A DNA stretch of 49,743 bases, taken from assembly GCF_001557235.1 (NCBI RefSeq), contig NZ_LSJI01000082.1:1-49743 (forward strand), written 5' to 3'. Source of the DNA: Phenylobacterium sp. CCH9-H3. Lineage in GTDB: Bacteria; Pseudomonadota; Alphaproteobacteria; Caulobacterales; Caulobacteraceae. Every line of letters starts with the position of its first letter. Positions within the stretch are counted from its first letter, which is position 1. Shown here piece after piece: positions 15,334 to 23,509 of this stretch. The translations under genes were made by a program, and so were the position numbers. The notes under the pieces were generated by a model. It ran no database searches and had not been told where the DNA came from. It saw only the letters and a list, made by a program, of their open reading frames with translations.

Positions 15334-16740
15334 CTAAGCCGCTTCAAGTGATCCCCCTTCGTCTATCGGCTTTTGCGAGAGGATGGTCTCCAGCCGCTTG
15401 GCCCAGAGATCCAACGCCTCGCGCTTCTCCTTGGCGTACTGATAGAGGTTGTAGTGGCGTGACGTGACGGCCGCACCGCCGTCTTCGTCGGTGTGCGCGA
15501 TCACCTTGGACACGATGTAGGGCGCCACCCCGAGCGCCGCCATCTCGGTGGAGCCCGTGCGGCGGGTGTCGTGCAAGGTGAGGTTCTCGAGCCCAAGCGC
15601 CGCGGTGAGGTCGCTCATCGCGTGGCTGAGAGCGCCGGGCCCGATCGAATTGTCGTTGGAGCGGGGCGACGGGAACACGAACTGGCTCGGGCCCTTGCGG
15701 CGGTCCTTGTGAAGCTTGAGCGCCGCCTTGATGAGCGCGATCGCTTGGTCGGACAGCGGTACGAGGTGTTCGGCCCGCCCCTTCATCTTGTCCTCTGGCA
15801 CCACCCAGGTCTTGTGCTCGAAATTGAGTTCGGAGAGGTGCATCTGCGCGACCTCGCCGCGCCGCTGCAGCGTGAATAGCGCGAGCTTGATGGCGATGCA
15901 GACGCCGAGGCTGATGAAGACCTTCTCTTCCTCGCCGTTCTCACGCGTGATGGTGAGCCCGGTCCGCTGCTCCAGGCCCGACCACAGGGTTCGGAGCTCC
16001 GCGTTTGTGGCGGTTCGTGTCCGGGCCTTGTCTTCCGTCAAGCGTTGGACCAGGGCGACCGGATTGGCCTCCACGAGTTCCTCGGAGATTGCGTAGTTGA
16101 ACATCTGCGAGAGGAGGCTGCGGACCTTGTTCGACTGGCTGGGCGCCAAGGCCAGCACCTCCTGCAGGATGCCGCGGACCCGGGCCTTGGTGAGGGACCC
16201 GATCACGTCGTCGCCGATTCGGTCCTTCAGGTACTTGCCCCAGATCCAGCGTTCCCCGGCTAGGGTGCTGGCGGCCTTCTTGCGGCGCCGCGGCCGATAG
16301 GCGCCGGTCTCGCAGGCCGTGAAGTAGGTGGCCGCAAGCTCCGCCCACGTCCTAATCTCCTGCGACCGCACCGCTTCGCGCTTGCGCCGGATCTCGGCCG
16401 CGGGGTCGACGCCCGCGTCGACTTGGCCGCGGAGCTGGCGGGCGGCGACACGAGCGCCGGAGAGCGTCAGCGCGCGCACGCCGTTCTCGTCGGGTTCGCT
16501 GTCGGCATTCGGGTCGAAAGTGCCGAGCGTCACGCGACTCTGCTTGCCCGTCAGCTTGTCGCGGTAGCGATAGGTCCAGGACTTCTGCCCGCCGGGCGAC
16601 ACCCTGAGGGCCAAGCCCCGGACATCGGAATCAGGGTAGTCGGTCTGGATCGACGCGCGGCCTCCGGCGCCGTGTGCTAGGCTTGGCTTCGCGCTTCGGC
16701 AGAAGGCGACCGTCAGCGCCTGGCTGGTGAGTTTCGGCAT
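15334..16740 (-). CDS. Tyrosine integrase (P4-type, DUF4102 N-terminal domain)
   Basis: This 468-residue site-specific recombinase has the N-terminal DUF4102-like domain (about 35-125, RGLALRVSPGGQKSWTYRYR), a SAM-like core-binding domain about 130-230 (TWAELAATYF, SNKVRSLLSQMFNYAISEEL) and the catalytic domain after 250. Catalytic residues are all visible: Arg293 in LQRRGEV, His390 and Arg393 in LHDTRR, His416 in IAHTDE, Tyr430 in RHYNLY, with a Lys in the beta-hairpin near VPEDKMKGR. Its start is 180 bases from the tRNA-Arg fragment at 16920, the expected arrangement for an integrase beside its attachment site. It appears intact. Confidence 0.95.
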   Translation of the reverse strand: MPKLTSQALTVAFCRSAKPSLAHGAGGRASIQTDYPDSDVRGLALRVSPGGQKSWTYRYRDKLTGKQSRVTLGTFDPNADSEPDENGVRALTLSGARVAARQLRGQVDAGVDPAAEIRRKREAVRSQEIRTWAELAATYFTACETGAYRPRRRKKAASTLAGERWIWGKYLKDRIGDDVIGSLTKARVRGILQEVLALAPSQSNKVRSLLSQMFNYAISEELVEANPVALVQRLTEDKARTRTATNAELRTLWSGLEQRTGLTITRENGEEEKVFISLGVCIAIKLALFTLQRRGEVAQMHLSELNFEHKTWVVPEDKMKGRAEHLVPLSDQAIALIKAALKLHKDRRKGPSQFVFPSPRSNDNSIGPGALSHAMSDLTAALGLENLTLHDTRRTGSTEMAALGVAPYIVSKVIAHTDEDGGAAVTSRHYNLYQYAKEKREALDLWAKRLETILSQKPIDEGGSLEAA

Positions 16741-17334
16741 GTTTCATCTCCCGCAATCGGGTCGTGCCAGTCGGATTTTGAGGTCACACCTAGGTCACAA
16801 AACCTCGCAATCCAGGGCACAAGTCTGGACCAAGGTGGAAAGGCGAGCAACTCACAACACTTTGTAAATAAAGGTGTTTTGTGTTTCAGGCAGTTGCACT
16901 TTGTTCCGCCCAGGCAGTTCTACGAATCTGAGGGTCGGACGTTCGAATCGTTCCGGGCGCGCCATTTCTTCCTAAGGAAAATCAACGACTTGATCCCGCT
17001 GGCCGCTCGCCAGCCTTGTGACCTCGGCTCGATTTTACAGCCCGTTTACAGCGGATTTTACGGTTCTGTTCCCGGGGCGTTCGCCCGCAGCAGCCGCGAC
17101 TATGCATTTGCGAACGTGCATCTAGAGGGAACCGGCTTTCTCGCGAGACGAACGGCGACTGGTGGCCAATTGAACCGGGCAGCTCGGAAGACCTGTTGGC
17201 CAAGTTTGTCTGCAAGACCTGGATCGATCCCGATTTCAGCTTCGGGGCGCCGGGGGTGCGGTAAGCACCGGAGGACAAACCTCCCCGGGAAGTGGTGCAA
17301 GAGGCGGCCGGTCCGGAGGCGATCTAGCGCAGCG
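16741..17334. other. Integrase upstream region, attachment site and non-coding flank
   Basis: Positions 16780-16990 are markedly AT-richer than the surroundings (for example TTTGTAAATAAAGGTGTTTT near 16861) and should contain the integrase promoter and recombinase arm sites. The att copy is at 16920-16964. Positions 17031-17065 contain three TTTACAG/TTTACGG-like repeats. The frames that run through here on both strands look non-coding. Confidence 0.6.
16920..16964 (+). other. Attachment site: 3' half of tRNA-Arg(ACG)
   Basis: The segment begins in an anticodon loop, C-T-ACG-A-A, continues with the anticodon stem 3' strand (TCTGA), the variable region, a complete T arm (GGACG-TTCGAAT-CGTTC pairing), the acceptor 3' strand CGGGCGC, discriminator G and encoded CCA. 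The bases before it (CAGTT) do not pair with TCTGA, so the 5' half of the tRNA is absent and this is not a functional gene. It is the usual duplicated 3' end left when an integrase uses a tRNA gene as target. Confidence 0.8.
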
Positions 17335-17541
17335 CTACTTCTCGCCCGCCTTCCGTAGCCGCCAAGCCCTCGGGGTGTTCCGCGCGGCGCGCTGGGCGGC
17401 ATCCTCCAGCCGGTGCGCGGATTGAAGCGCCGCCCGCGGTGTCAATGAGCCGCGAATACCGTCCGGACCGCGGATCTCCACCTCGTCGGGGGACGAGGCG
17501 ACATCCATGGCTTCGTCGAACTTCTGCTGGTCCTTGGGCAT
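17335..17541 (-). CDS. Small hypothetical protein, coupled to DUF3606 gene
   Basis: The 68-residue frame starts at ATG 17541, one base after the stop of the DUF3606 gene. The protein is charged and hydrophilic (MPKDQQKFDEAMDVASSPDE ... RGPDGIRGSLTPRAALQSAH), ending Arg/Lys-rich. I do not recognise a domain. Tight coupling to a DUF3606 gene supports it as real. It is the first gene on the presumed chromosomal side of the attachment site. Confidence 0.6.
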   Translation of the reverse strand: MPKDQQKFDEAMDVASSPDEVEIRGPDGIRGSLTPRAALQSAHRLEDAAQRAARNTPRAWRLRKAGEK

Positions 17542-17542
17542 G

Positions 17543-17728
17543 TCAGCCTCGCAGGCGCTCCGCCGCAGCGTCGAGCGCGGCGCGGTCGTTGCCGTGCCGC
17601 TCGATGAGTTTGCGTGCCTGATCCATGGAGATGCCGTGCTTCTCGGCGAAATATTGAACTTCGTAACCCTCCGACCCCGAGACCCGGCTACGGTCCGGCT
17701 CACGTACGTCCTGCTTGTTGTCTGCCAT
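17543..17728 (-). CDS. DUF3606 domain protein
   Basis: The 61-residue protein starts at ATG 17728 with CGGAG seven bases upstream. It reads MADNKQDVREPDRSRVSGSE, then GYEVQYFAEKHGISMDQARK and LIERHGNDRAALDAAAERLR, the pattern of DUF3606: 'PDR.RIN..e.yEv.yw..kfgvs.eeLr.av...G....v...L'. These small proteins are common in alphaproteobacteria and of unknown function, possibly stress-related. It is followed at once by the 17335-17541 gene. Confidence 0.8.
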   Translation of the reverse strand: MADNKQDVREPDRSRVSGSEGYEVQYFAEKHGISMDQARKLIERHGNDRAALDAAAERLRG

Positions 17729-18006
17729 GGTTGGCTCCGTTTCGATGCGCGGAGGAAATGAGGACGCGGCGCCGTGGTTCCGAACTCGGAAGCGGCGGCC
17801 GGATGACAACGAAGGTTACGTTTCAGGAGTCCAGGTGATTTCGCGTAGCGCCTCCCGACCTGTTCCGCCGCCCCATGGATCGTCCGTCGCCCAAGGGCGT
17901 CGTCGCCTGCGTATGAAACGATAGAACCCACGCATTGGACTTCGCCCATCCCGCGGGTCCTTTCTCCCGACGAGGGTCGGAGAGCCCATCGGATTAGGGA
18001 GTCTGC

Positions 18007-19374
18007 GTGGCCGTACTGTCGGAGCCATTGCCGCCGGAGGGCCGGAAACTCGCGGGTCGCGCGCCGAGGGCCGGCTTCGACGCCTGGTGGACCCTCGTCC
18101 TGACCTTCCTTCTGAACCTCGTCTCCTATCTGGATCGCACCATCGTCGCGATGCTGGTGCCGAACATCAAGGAGACGCTCACCGTCTCCGACTTCCAGGT
18201 GGGCCTGCTTCTGGGGCCGACCTTCGCCGTCTGCTTCTCGCTGTTCGCCATCCCGCTCGGATGGGCCGCGGACCGCTTCTCCCGCCGGATGGTGATCGCG
18301 CTTGGCGCGGTCGTGTTCGGCGCGGCCACCGTCGTTTCAGGCTTTGCGACGTCCTTCCTCTGGCTGCTCGTCGCCCGCGCGGTGGTCGCGATCGGAGAAG
18401 CCTCGCTGGGCCCTGCGGCGCTGTCGCTCATCTCCGAGAAGTTCCCCCGCCATCTGATGACGACGGCGGTCTCGATCTATTCGATGGGCCTGAAGATCGG
18501 CGGCGCCGCCGCGCTCGGGCTCGGCGCGATCGCCATCGTCTATGCCGGCCAGGCGGAGGCGGCGATCCCGGCGCTGCGGGGCGCCGAACCCTGGCGGCTC
18601 GTCTTCGCCATCACCGGCCTGCCCGCGGTCGTTCTGGGCCTGATGGTCTTCACGTTCCGGGAGGCTCCCAAGCGGTCGGCCGTCTCCGCAACGAGCGGTG
18701 AGGCCGGCACGGCCGTGCAGTTCCTGCGCCAGCATTGGCGGCTGTTTCTCCCGATGCTGCTCGGATTTTCCCTGCTCGCCATGTGCGGCCAGACCCTGAT
18801 CGGGTGGGCGCCGACGCTGATGGACCGGCAGTTCGGCATGCCGCCGGCGCAGTATGGCCCCTTGCTGGGGGCCGTCGCTCTGGCGTCCTCCCTCACCCTG
18901 GTGCTCAAGGGCGGCGTGATGGACTGGTTCTATGCGCGCGGCGTGAAGGACATCCACATCCGCTTCTACACCTGGCTGCTCTTCGCCTCCGTGCCGTTGG
19001 TGGCGGTGGTGTTCCTGACGCGGGACCTGCGGATCTTCGTGCCGCTCTACGCCGCCGTCGCCATCATCACGGTGCCCTTGCTGGCCTATCTCAATGTCAC
19101 CGTGCAGATGGTGGCGCCGCGGACCCTCAGGGGTCGGCTAACCGCCATGGTGGGGATCCCCGTGAGCCTGGTCGGCGGTCTCGGCCCGCTCAGCGTGGGC
19201 GCCCTCACCGACTTCGTCTTCCGCGACGAGGCGCGCCTCAACTATTCGATGGCCACGCTGTTCTGCGTGGCCGTGCCCGCCGCCCTGGTGCTGTTGCGCA
19301 TCACCCTTCGTCCCCTGCGCGAGGCCGTGATCCTCTGTGAGGCCCGCGAAGCCGCCGAGCGCGCAGATGCCTGA
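18007..19374 (+). CDS. MFS transporter, Spinster-like (organic anion carrier)
   Basis: The 455-residue protein starts at GTG 18007 with AGGGAG five bases upstream. About twelve membrane helices are visible. The first helix region SYLDRTIVAMLVPNIKETLT and motif A in the loop GWAADRFSRRMVIALG are typical of the Spinster-like branch common in Caulobacter and sphingomonads. It is first in a run with the hydantoinase-type genes (77 bases before HyuB) and the TonB receptor, so it probably carries the same substrate, or its hydrolysis product, across the inner membrane. Substrate cannot be read from sequence. Confidence 0.9.
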   Translation: MAVLSEPLPPEGRKLAGRAPRAGFDAWWTLVLTFLLNLVSYLDRTIVAMLVPNIKETLTVSDFQVGLLLGPTFAVCFSLFAIPLGWAADRFSRRMVIALGAVVFGAATVVSGFATSFLWLLVARAVVAIGEASLGPAALSLISEKFPRHLMTTAVSIYSMGLKIGGAAALGLGAIAIVYAGQAEAAIPALRGAEPWRLVFAITGLPAVVLGLMVFTFREAPKRSAVSATSGEAGTAVQFLRQHWRLFLPMLLGFSLLAMCGQTLIGWAPTLMDRQFGMPPAQYGPLLGAVALASSLTLVLKGGVMDWFYARGVKDIHIRFYTWLLFASVPLVAVVFLTRDLRIFVPLYAAVAIITVPLLAYLNVTVQMVAPRTLRGRLTAMVGIPVSLVGGLGPLSVGALTDFVFRDEARLNYSMATLFCVAVPAALVLLRITLRPLREAVILCEAREAAERADA

Positions 19375-19451
19375 CCTTATCCCGGCCGTTCTTCCATCGC
19401 CCGCTTCGGGCGACCTCGGCCGCGACCGCCCTTCGCCTGGAGTCCGCTGAC

Positions 19452-21116
19452 GTGAGTACTGAGATCGACCCGATCACCCTGGAGATTTGGTGGAGCCGCC
19501 TCGTCGCCATCGCCGATGAGTCCGCCAAGACGCTGCTGCGCTCGGCCTTCTCCACCATCATCCGCGAATCCAACGACTTCGCCACCTGCCTGCTCAACGC
19601 CAGGGGTGAAACCCTGGCCGAGTGCAGCGGCGGTATCCCGACGTTCGCGGGCCTTCTCGGTCGCACGACCCGCCACTTCCTGGAGACCTATCCGGCGGAC
19701 AGCTGGCGGGAAGGGGATTGCGTGATCACCAACGACCCCTGGATCGCGACGGGCCACCTGCCCGACATCGCCGTGGTCATGCCCATCTTCCACCACGGCC
19801 GGCTCGTAGGGTTCAGCGGCACGGTCGCCCACTCGCCAGATATCGGCGGCAGCCTCAGCGGCCAGAACCGCGACCTGATCGACGAGGGCGTGGTCATTCC
19901 GCCGGTGCGGCTCTACCGCGCCGGCGAGCGCAACGAGGAACTCCTCAAGCTGTTGCTCGCCAACATCCGGATGCCGAAGCTCACGGGCGGCGATCTGGAG
20001 GCCCAGGTCTCCGCCAACGAGGTGTGCCGCAGGCGAGCGGTGGAGTTCCTCGAGGATACGGGCCTGACGGACTTCGAAGGGCTTTCCCGCGCCGTGCATC
20101 AGAAGTCCGAGCAGGCGATGCGCCAGGCCATCGCCGCCATCCCCGATGGGGTCTATCGCTCGGAGATCGACGCGGACGGGTTCGACGATCACCCGACCCA
20201 CATCGCCTGCACAATCACCGTGAGCGGCGACACGATGAAGATCGACTACGCCGGCACCGCGCTTCAGAACAGTCGGGCCACGAACTGCACGCTGAACTAC
20301 ACGCAAGCCTATTCGATCTACCCGATCAAGTGCGTGCTGGACCCACTGACGCGCCGCAACGAGGGGTCCTACCGGCCGATCGAGGTCACCGCCCCGGAGG
20401 GCACCCTGGTCAACTGCCGGCGCGGGGCGGCCGTGCAGGCGCGCCACCTCACCGGGCACCTGCTCTCCTGCGCCATCTACCAGGCCCTGGCCGATGTCGT
20501 GCCCGAGCGGGTGATCGCCGACAGCGGGGGCGCGCCGGCCATGCGCATCCGGTTCTACGGCCAGGACGACGAAGGGCGCCGGTTCGGCCTGATGCTCTTT
20601 GCGAGCGCCGGCATGGGGGCGGGGCGGGACCGCGACGGGCTGTCCACCACGGCCTTCCCGACGAACTCCGGCGCGGGCAGCATCGAGGCTCTCGAGGCGA
20701 CCTCGCCGCTGCTGTTCCGGCGCAAGGAATTCCGCCCTGACTCCGGCGGTCCGGGCCGCCATCGCGGGGGGCTCGGCCAGGAGGTCGAGGTTGAGAACCT
20801 GAGCAATGGCCCGGTCGAAGTGCAGATCATCGGCGATCGGGAGCGGCACCCCGCGCTCGGCATCCACGGGGGCGGGCCGGGCGCGCCCGCGGCCGCCGTG
20901 CTCGACGACGGCAAGCCGCTTCGGCTCAAGTCGCGCAGCCTCCTGGAGGTCGGACGATCGGTGACCCTGCAGTTCGCCGGCGGCGGCGGCTACGGCCCAC
21001 CGCCGGAGCGCGATCCGGCCGCGCTGGCCAGCGACATCGAGAACGGCTTCGTGACACCGCGCGCAGCCAGCCAAGAGTACGCGCCGGTGGACGGCGCCTG
21101 GAAGAGGTCGGCGTGA
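19452..21116 (+). CDS. hyuB: Hydantoinase B/oxoprolinase-family subunit
   Basis: The 554-residue protein starts at GTG 19452, GGAG nine bases upstream. It opens with the family hallmark DPITLEIWWSRLVAIADESA and continues with RESNDFATCLLNARGETLAE, TNDPWIATGHLPDIAVVMPI and GGRTxx-like C-terminal glycine clusters (SGGPGRHRGGLGQEVEVE, then FAGGGGYG). This is the B subunit of the N-methylhydantoinase, 5-oxoprolinase, acetone carboxylase and caprolactamase superfamily, which opens lactam/amide rings or carboxylates with ATP together with the A subunit. A is the next gene, overlapping by four bases (GTGA). Which ring or acid it acts on is unknown; the surrounding cluster suggests an organic acid or lactam. 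Confidence 0.9.
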   Translation: MSTEIDPITLEIWWSRLVAIADESAKTLLRSAFSTIIRESNDFATCLLNARGETLAECSGGIPTFAGLLGRTTRHFLETYPADSWREGDCVITNDPWIATGHLPDIAVVMPIFHHGRLVGFSGTVAHSPDIGGSLSGQNRDLIDEGVVIPPVRLYRAGERNEELLKLLLANIRMPKLTGGDLEAQVSANEVCRRRAVEFLEDTGLTDFEGLSRAVHQKSEQAMRQAIAAIPDGVYRSEIDADGFDDHPTHIACTITVSGDTMKIDYAGTALQNSRATNCTLNYTQAYSIYPIKCVLDPLTRRNEGSYRPIEVTAPEGTLVNCRRGAAVQARHLTGHLLSCAIYQALADVVPERVIADSGGAPAMRIRFYGQDDEGRRFGLMLFASAGMGAGRDRDGLSTTAFPTNSGAGSIEALEATSPLLFRRKEFRPDSGGPGRHRGGLGQEVEVENLSNGPVEVQIIGDRERHPALGIHGGGPGAPAAAVLDDGKPLRLKSRSLLEVGRSVTLQFAGGGGYGPPPERDPAALASDIENGFVTPRAASQEYAPVDGAWKRSA

Positions 21117-23245
21117 GCATGGAAAAGACAATCCGCATCGGCGTCGACATCGGCGGCACCTTCACCGACTTCGTCCTGCACGACGAGGTCCGGGGGCTCA
21201 CCCGAACGGGCAAGCGATTGACGACGCCCGAGGCGCCCAGCCGGGCCATCGTGGAGGGCGTCGAACGCCTTCTCGCCGAAACGAACTCCCGGGCCGAGCA
21301 AATCCACAGCATCGTGCACGGCACGACCCTGGTGACCAACACGGTGCTGGAGCGCACCGGCGCCAAGGTCGGCCTCGTCTGCACCGAAGGCTTCCGCGAC
21401 GTCCTCGAGATGGGACGCGAGATCCGCTACGATCCCGACGACCTGGCCCAGCAACCGGCGCCGGTCATCGTCCCGCGGGCGCGTCGCTGGGGCGTGCGAG
21501 GCCGGATCCGCGCGGACGGCGCCGAGCACGAGCCGCTGGACGAGTCCGCCCTGGCCGCCACGGTTCGGATGCTGGTGGACGAACACGGGGTCGAGGCCTT
21601 GGCGGTGGCCTTCATGAACTCATACCGCAACCCCGCCCACGAGCTTCGCGCGCGGCAGATCATCTCCGAGCTCTATCCCGACCTCCTCGTAACGCTGTCC
21701 AGCGAGGTGGCGCCCGAGATCCGCGAGTACGATCGCACCAGCACCGCCTGCCTCAACGCCTACGTCCAGCCGCTGATGCACGGCTACCTGGACCGGCTGG
21801 GCGCCGACCTGGCGCGGCTGGGCTTTGCGGGCGACCTGCGGATCATGCTCTCGGGCGGCGGCGTGACCACCATCGAGGAAGCCAAGGCCTTCCCGATCCG
21901 TCTCATCGAGTCCGGCCCGGCGGCCGGGGCCATGGCGGCCGCCCACATCGCCCAGGCGGCCGGCGAGGCGAAGGTGATCTCCTTCGACATGGGGGGCACG
22001 ACGGCGAAGATGTGCCTCGTGGAGAACGGCGCGCCTCACGTGAAGCACGACTTCGAGGCCGGCCGGGTGCACCGCTTCAAGCAGGGGTCAGGTCTGCCGC
22101 TGAAGGTCACGGTCGTCGACATGATCGAGATCGGCGCCGGCGGCGGCTCGATCGCGGCGGTGGACGCCCTGGGGCTGATGAAGGTGGGGCCCCGCAGCGC
22201 GGGCTCCGTGCCCGGCCCCGTAGCCTATGCGCGCGGCGGGACCGAGCCCACGGTCACCGACGCCGATCTGTACCTCGGCTACCTCAATCCCGACTATTTC
22301 CTGGGCGGCGAAATGGCCCTGGCGCTGGACGACGTGCGCGCGGCCATCGCGACGCGGCTGGCCGGCGGCCTGGGGATCGAGACCAACGACGCGGCGCGCG
22401 GCATCCAGGAGATCGTCAACGAAAGCATGGCGGCGGCTACCCGCATGCACATGGCCGAGAAGGGAAAGGATCCGCGCAGCTACACCCTCCTGGCCTTCGG
22501 GGGGGCCGGGCCCGTGCACGCCTACGGCCTCGCCAAGCTCCTGAAGGTCCGCCGCATCATGGTGCCGCCCGGGGCGGGCGTGATCTCCGCCTTCGGGTTC
22601 CTCGTGGCCGCTCCGGAGGTCGATGACGCACGCGGCTATGTGGGCCAACTGCACACCCTCGACTGGGATCATGTGAACCAGCTCTACGCCGGCATGGAAG
22701 CCCGCGCGCGAGACGTCCTGCTCCGCGCAGGCGGCCGGCCGGAAGACATTGTCATGCGGTGGAGCGCCGACCTTCGCTACCTCGGACAAGGCTTCGAAGT
22801 GCCCGTCGATCTGCCCCCGGGACCGCTCAGCGCAAACCACCGCGAAGCCGTCCGCGCCGCGTTCCTGCAAACCTACGCCGAGCGGTTCGATCGGGTGTTC
22901 GAGGACATGCCCATCGAGGCCATCAATTGGCGGCTCACGGCTTCGCTGCCGGTGACGCCTGTGAGCCTCGCGCATCACCCGACGGGCGGGACCCCGGAAC
23001 GCGGTCATCGCACCATCCACTTCCCCGGGTTCGGCGACGTCTCGACGGCGGTCATCGATCGCTATGCGCTCAAGCCTGGCGATCGCGTGGCGGGGCCGGC
23101 GGTGTTCGAGGAACGCGAGTCGAGCTTTGCGGCGGGACCGGACTGCGTGGTGACGGTCGACCGGGACTTCAACCTGGTCGCCGAGATCGGCGCAGATGCT
23201 GCTACGGCGGCGGCCCCACGACGCGCGCTCGCCGAGGCCACCTGA
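21113..23245 (+). CDS. hyuA: Hydantoinase A/oxoprolinase-family ATP-dependent subunit
   Basis: The 710-residue protein starts at GTG 21113, coupled to HyuB by the GTGA overlap; an ATG two codons later is an alternative. It has the actin-like ATPase fold of the family: phosphate-1 motif GVDIGGTFTDFVLHDE near residue 10, IVHGTTLVTNTVLERTGAKV near 60-85, a second nucleotide motif ISFDMGGTTAKMCLVENG near 290, GAGGGSIAAVDALGLMKVGP near 345, and AFGGAGPVHAYGLAKLL near 460. The A subunit binds ATP and phosphorylates the substrate; both subunits act together in the cytoplasm. The usual neighbours of known oxoprolinases (glutathione genes) are absent. Confidence 0.92.
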   Translation: MSMEKTIRIGVDIGGTFTDFVLHDEVRGLTRTGKRLTTPEAPSRAIVEGVERLLAETNSRAEQIHSIVHGTTLVTNTVLERTGAKVGLVCTEGFRDVLEMGREIRYDPDDLAQQPAPVIVPRARRWGVRGRIRADGAEHEPLDESALAATVRMLVDEHGVEALAVAFMNSYRNPAHELRARQIISELYPDLLVTLSSEVAPEIREYDRTSTACLNAYVQPLMHGYLDRLGADLARLGFAGDLRIMLSGGGVTTIEEAKAFPIRLIESGPAAGAMAAAHIAQAAGEAKVISFDMGGTTAKMCLVENGAPHVKHDFEAGRVHRFKQGSGLPLKVTVVDMIEIGAGGGSIAAVDALGLMKVGPRSAGSVPGPVAYARGGTEPTVTDADLYLGYLNPDYFLGGEMALALDDVRAAIATRLAGGLGIETNDAARGIQEIVNESMAAATRMHMAEKGKDPRSYTLLAFGGAGPVHAYGLAKLLKVRRIMVPPGAGVISAFGFLVAAPEVDDARGYVGQLHTLDWDHVNQLYAGMEARARDVLLRAGGRPEDIVMRWSADLRYLGQGFEVPVDLPPGPLSANHREAVRAAFLQTYAERFDRVFEDMPIEAINWRLTASLPVTPVSLAHHPTGGTPERGHRTIHFPGFGDVSTAVIDRYALKPGDRVAGPAVFEERESSFAAGPDCVVTVDRDFNLVAEIGADAATAAAPRRALAEAT

Positions 23246-23509
23246 GGCGATGGCGGGCGCTTAAGAAGACTTCGGCTTTTGAATGCACGTTTTGCGTGTA
23301 TTCATGCAAATGAACTGTGTGTTTGTGGTGGAATCCAGTCTCGTCATTTTGGGATTGGTGGGGGCGAATCTGCACGTATACAGAATGGTTATTCTGAAAA
23401 CGAATTGATCGTTGCGTGAAGTCGCATTGAACAGCTGTGAGAATTCGCGGCCAATCCCGAGCCATACGCCTCAATACAGAAGGCGCTGAAGCAATAAGGG
23501 GTAGGATTC
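23246..23509. promoter_or_regulatory. Leader region of the first TonB receptor with several inverted repeats
   Basis: This AT-rich 264-base gap contains GGGCGCTTAAGAA-GA-CTTCGGC (23255-23276), shared with the leader of the second TonB receptor. It also holds three inverted repeats: GAATGCACG/CGTGTATTC (23281-23303, one mismatch), TTCAT-GCAA-ATGAA (23301-23314) and CAGAAT-GGTT-ATTCTG (23381-23396). GGGGTAGGA precedes the start. A divergent or LysR-type regulator could bind these. Confidence 0.5.

Larger units (their letters stand above)
1..16964. mobile_element. Right-hand part of a genomic island inserted at a tRNA-Arg gene (inferred)
   Basis: A tyrosine integrase (15334-16740) lies just inside a 45-base tRNA-Arg(ACG) 3'-end copy at 16920-16964. 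With the tRNA fragment reading left to right, integration into a tRNA 3' end predicts the intact tRNA at the far left end of the element, beyond position 1, so everything left of 16964 would be island. The content agrees: IS21 end, IS110 remnant, broken genes, and two efflux systems each with its own TetR regulator. The left boundary is not visible, so the true extent, and whether all of this segment belongs to one element, is inference. Confidence 0.5.

Noticed and set aside
16920..16964. A functional tRNA-Arg gene
   Set aside because: The 5' half (acceptor 5' strand, D arm, 5' anticodon stem) is absent, so it is only an attachment-site copy.
17031..17065. Integrase arm-type direct repeats (TTTACAG/TTTACGG)
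   Set aside because: They lie on the presumed chromosomal side of the attachment site and are too short and degenerate to call.
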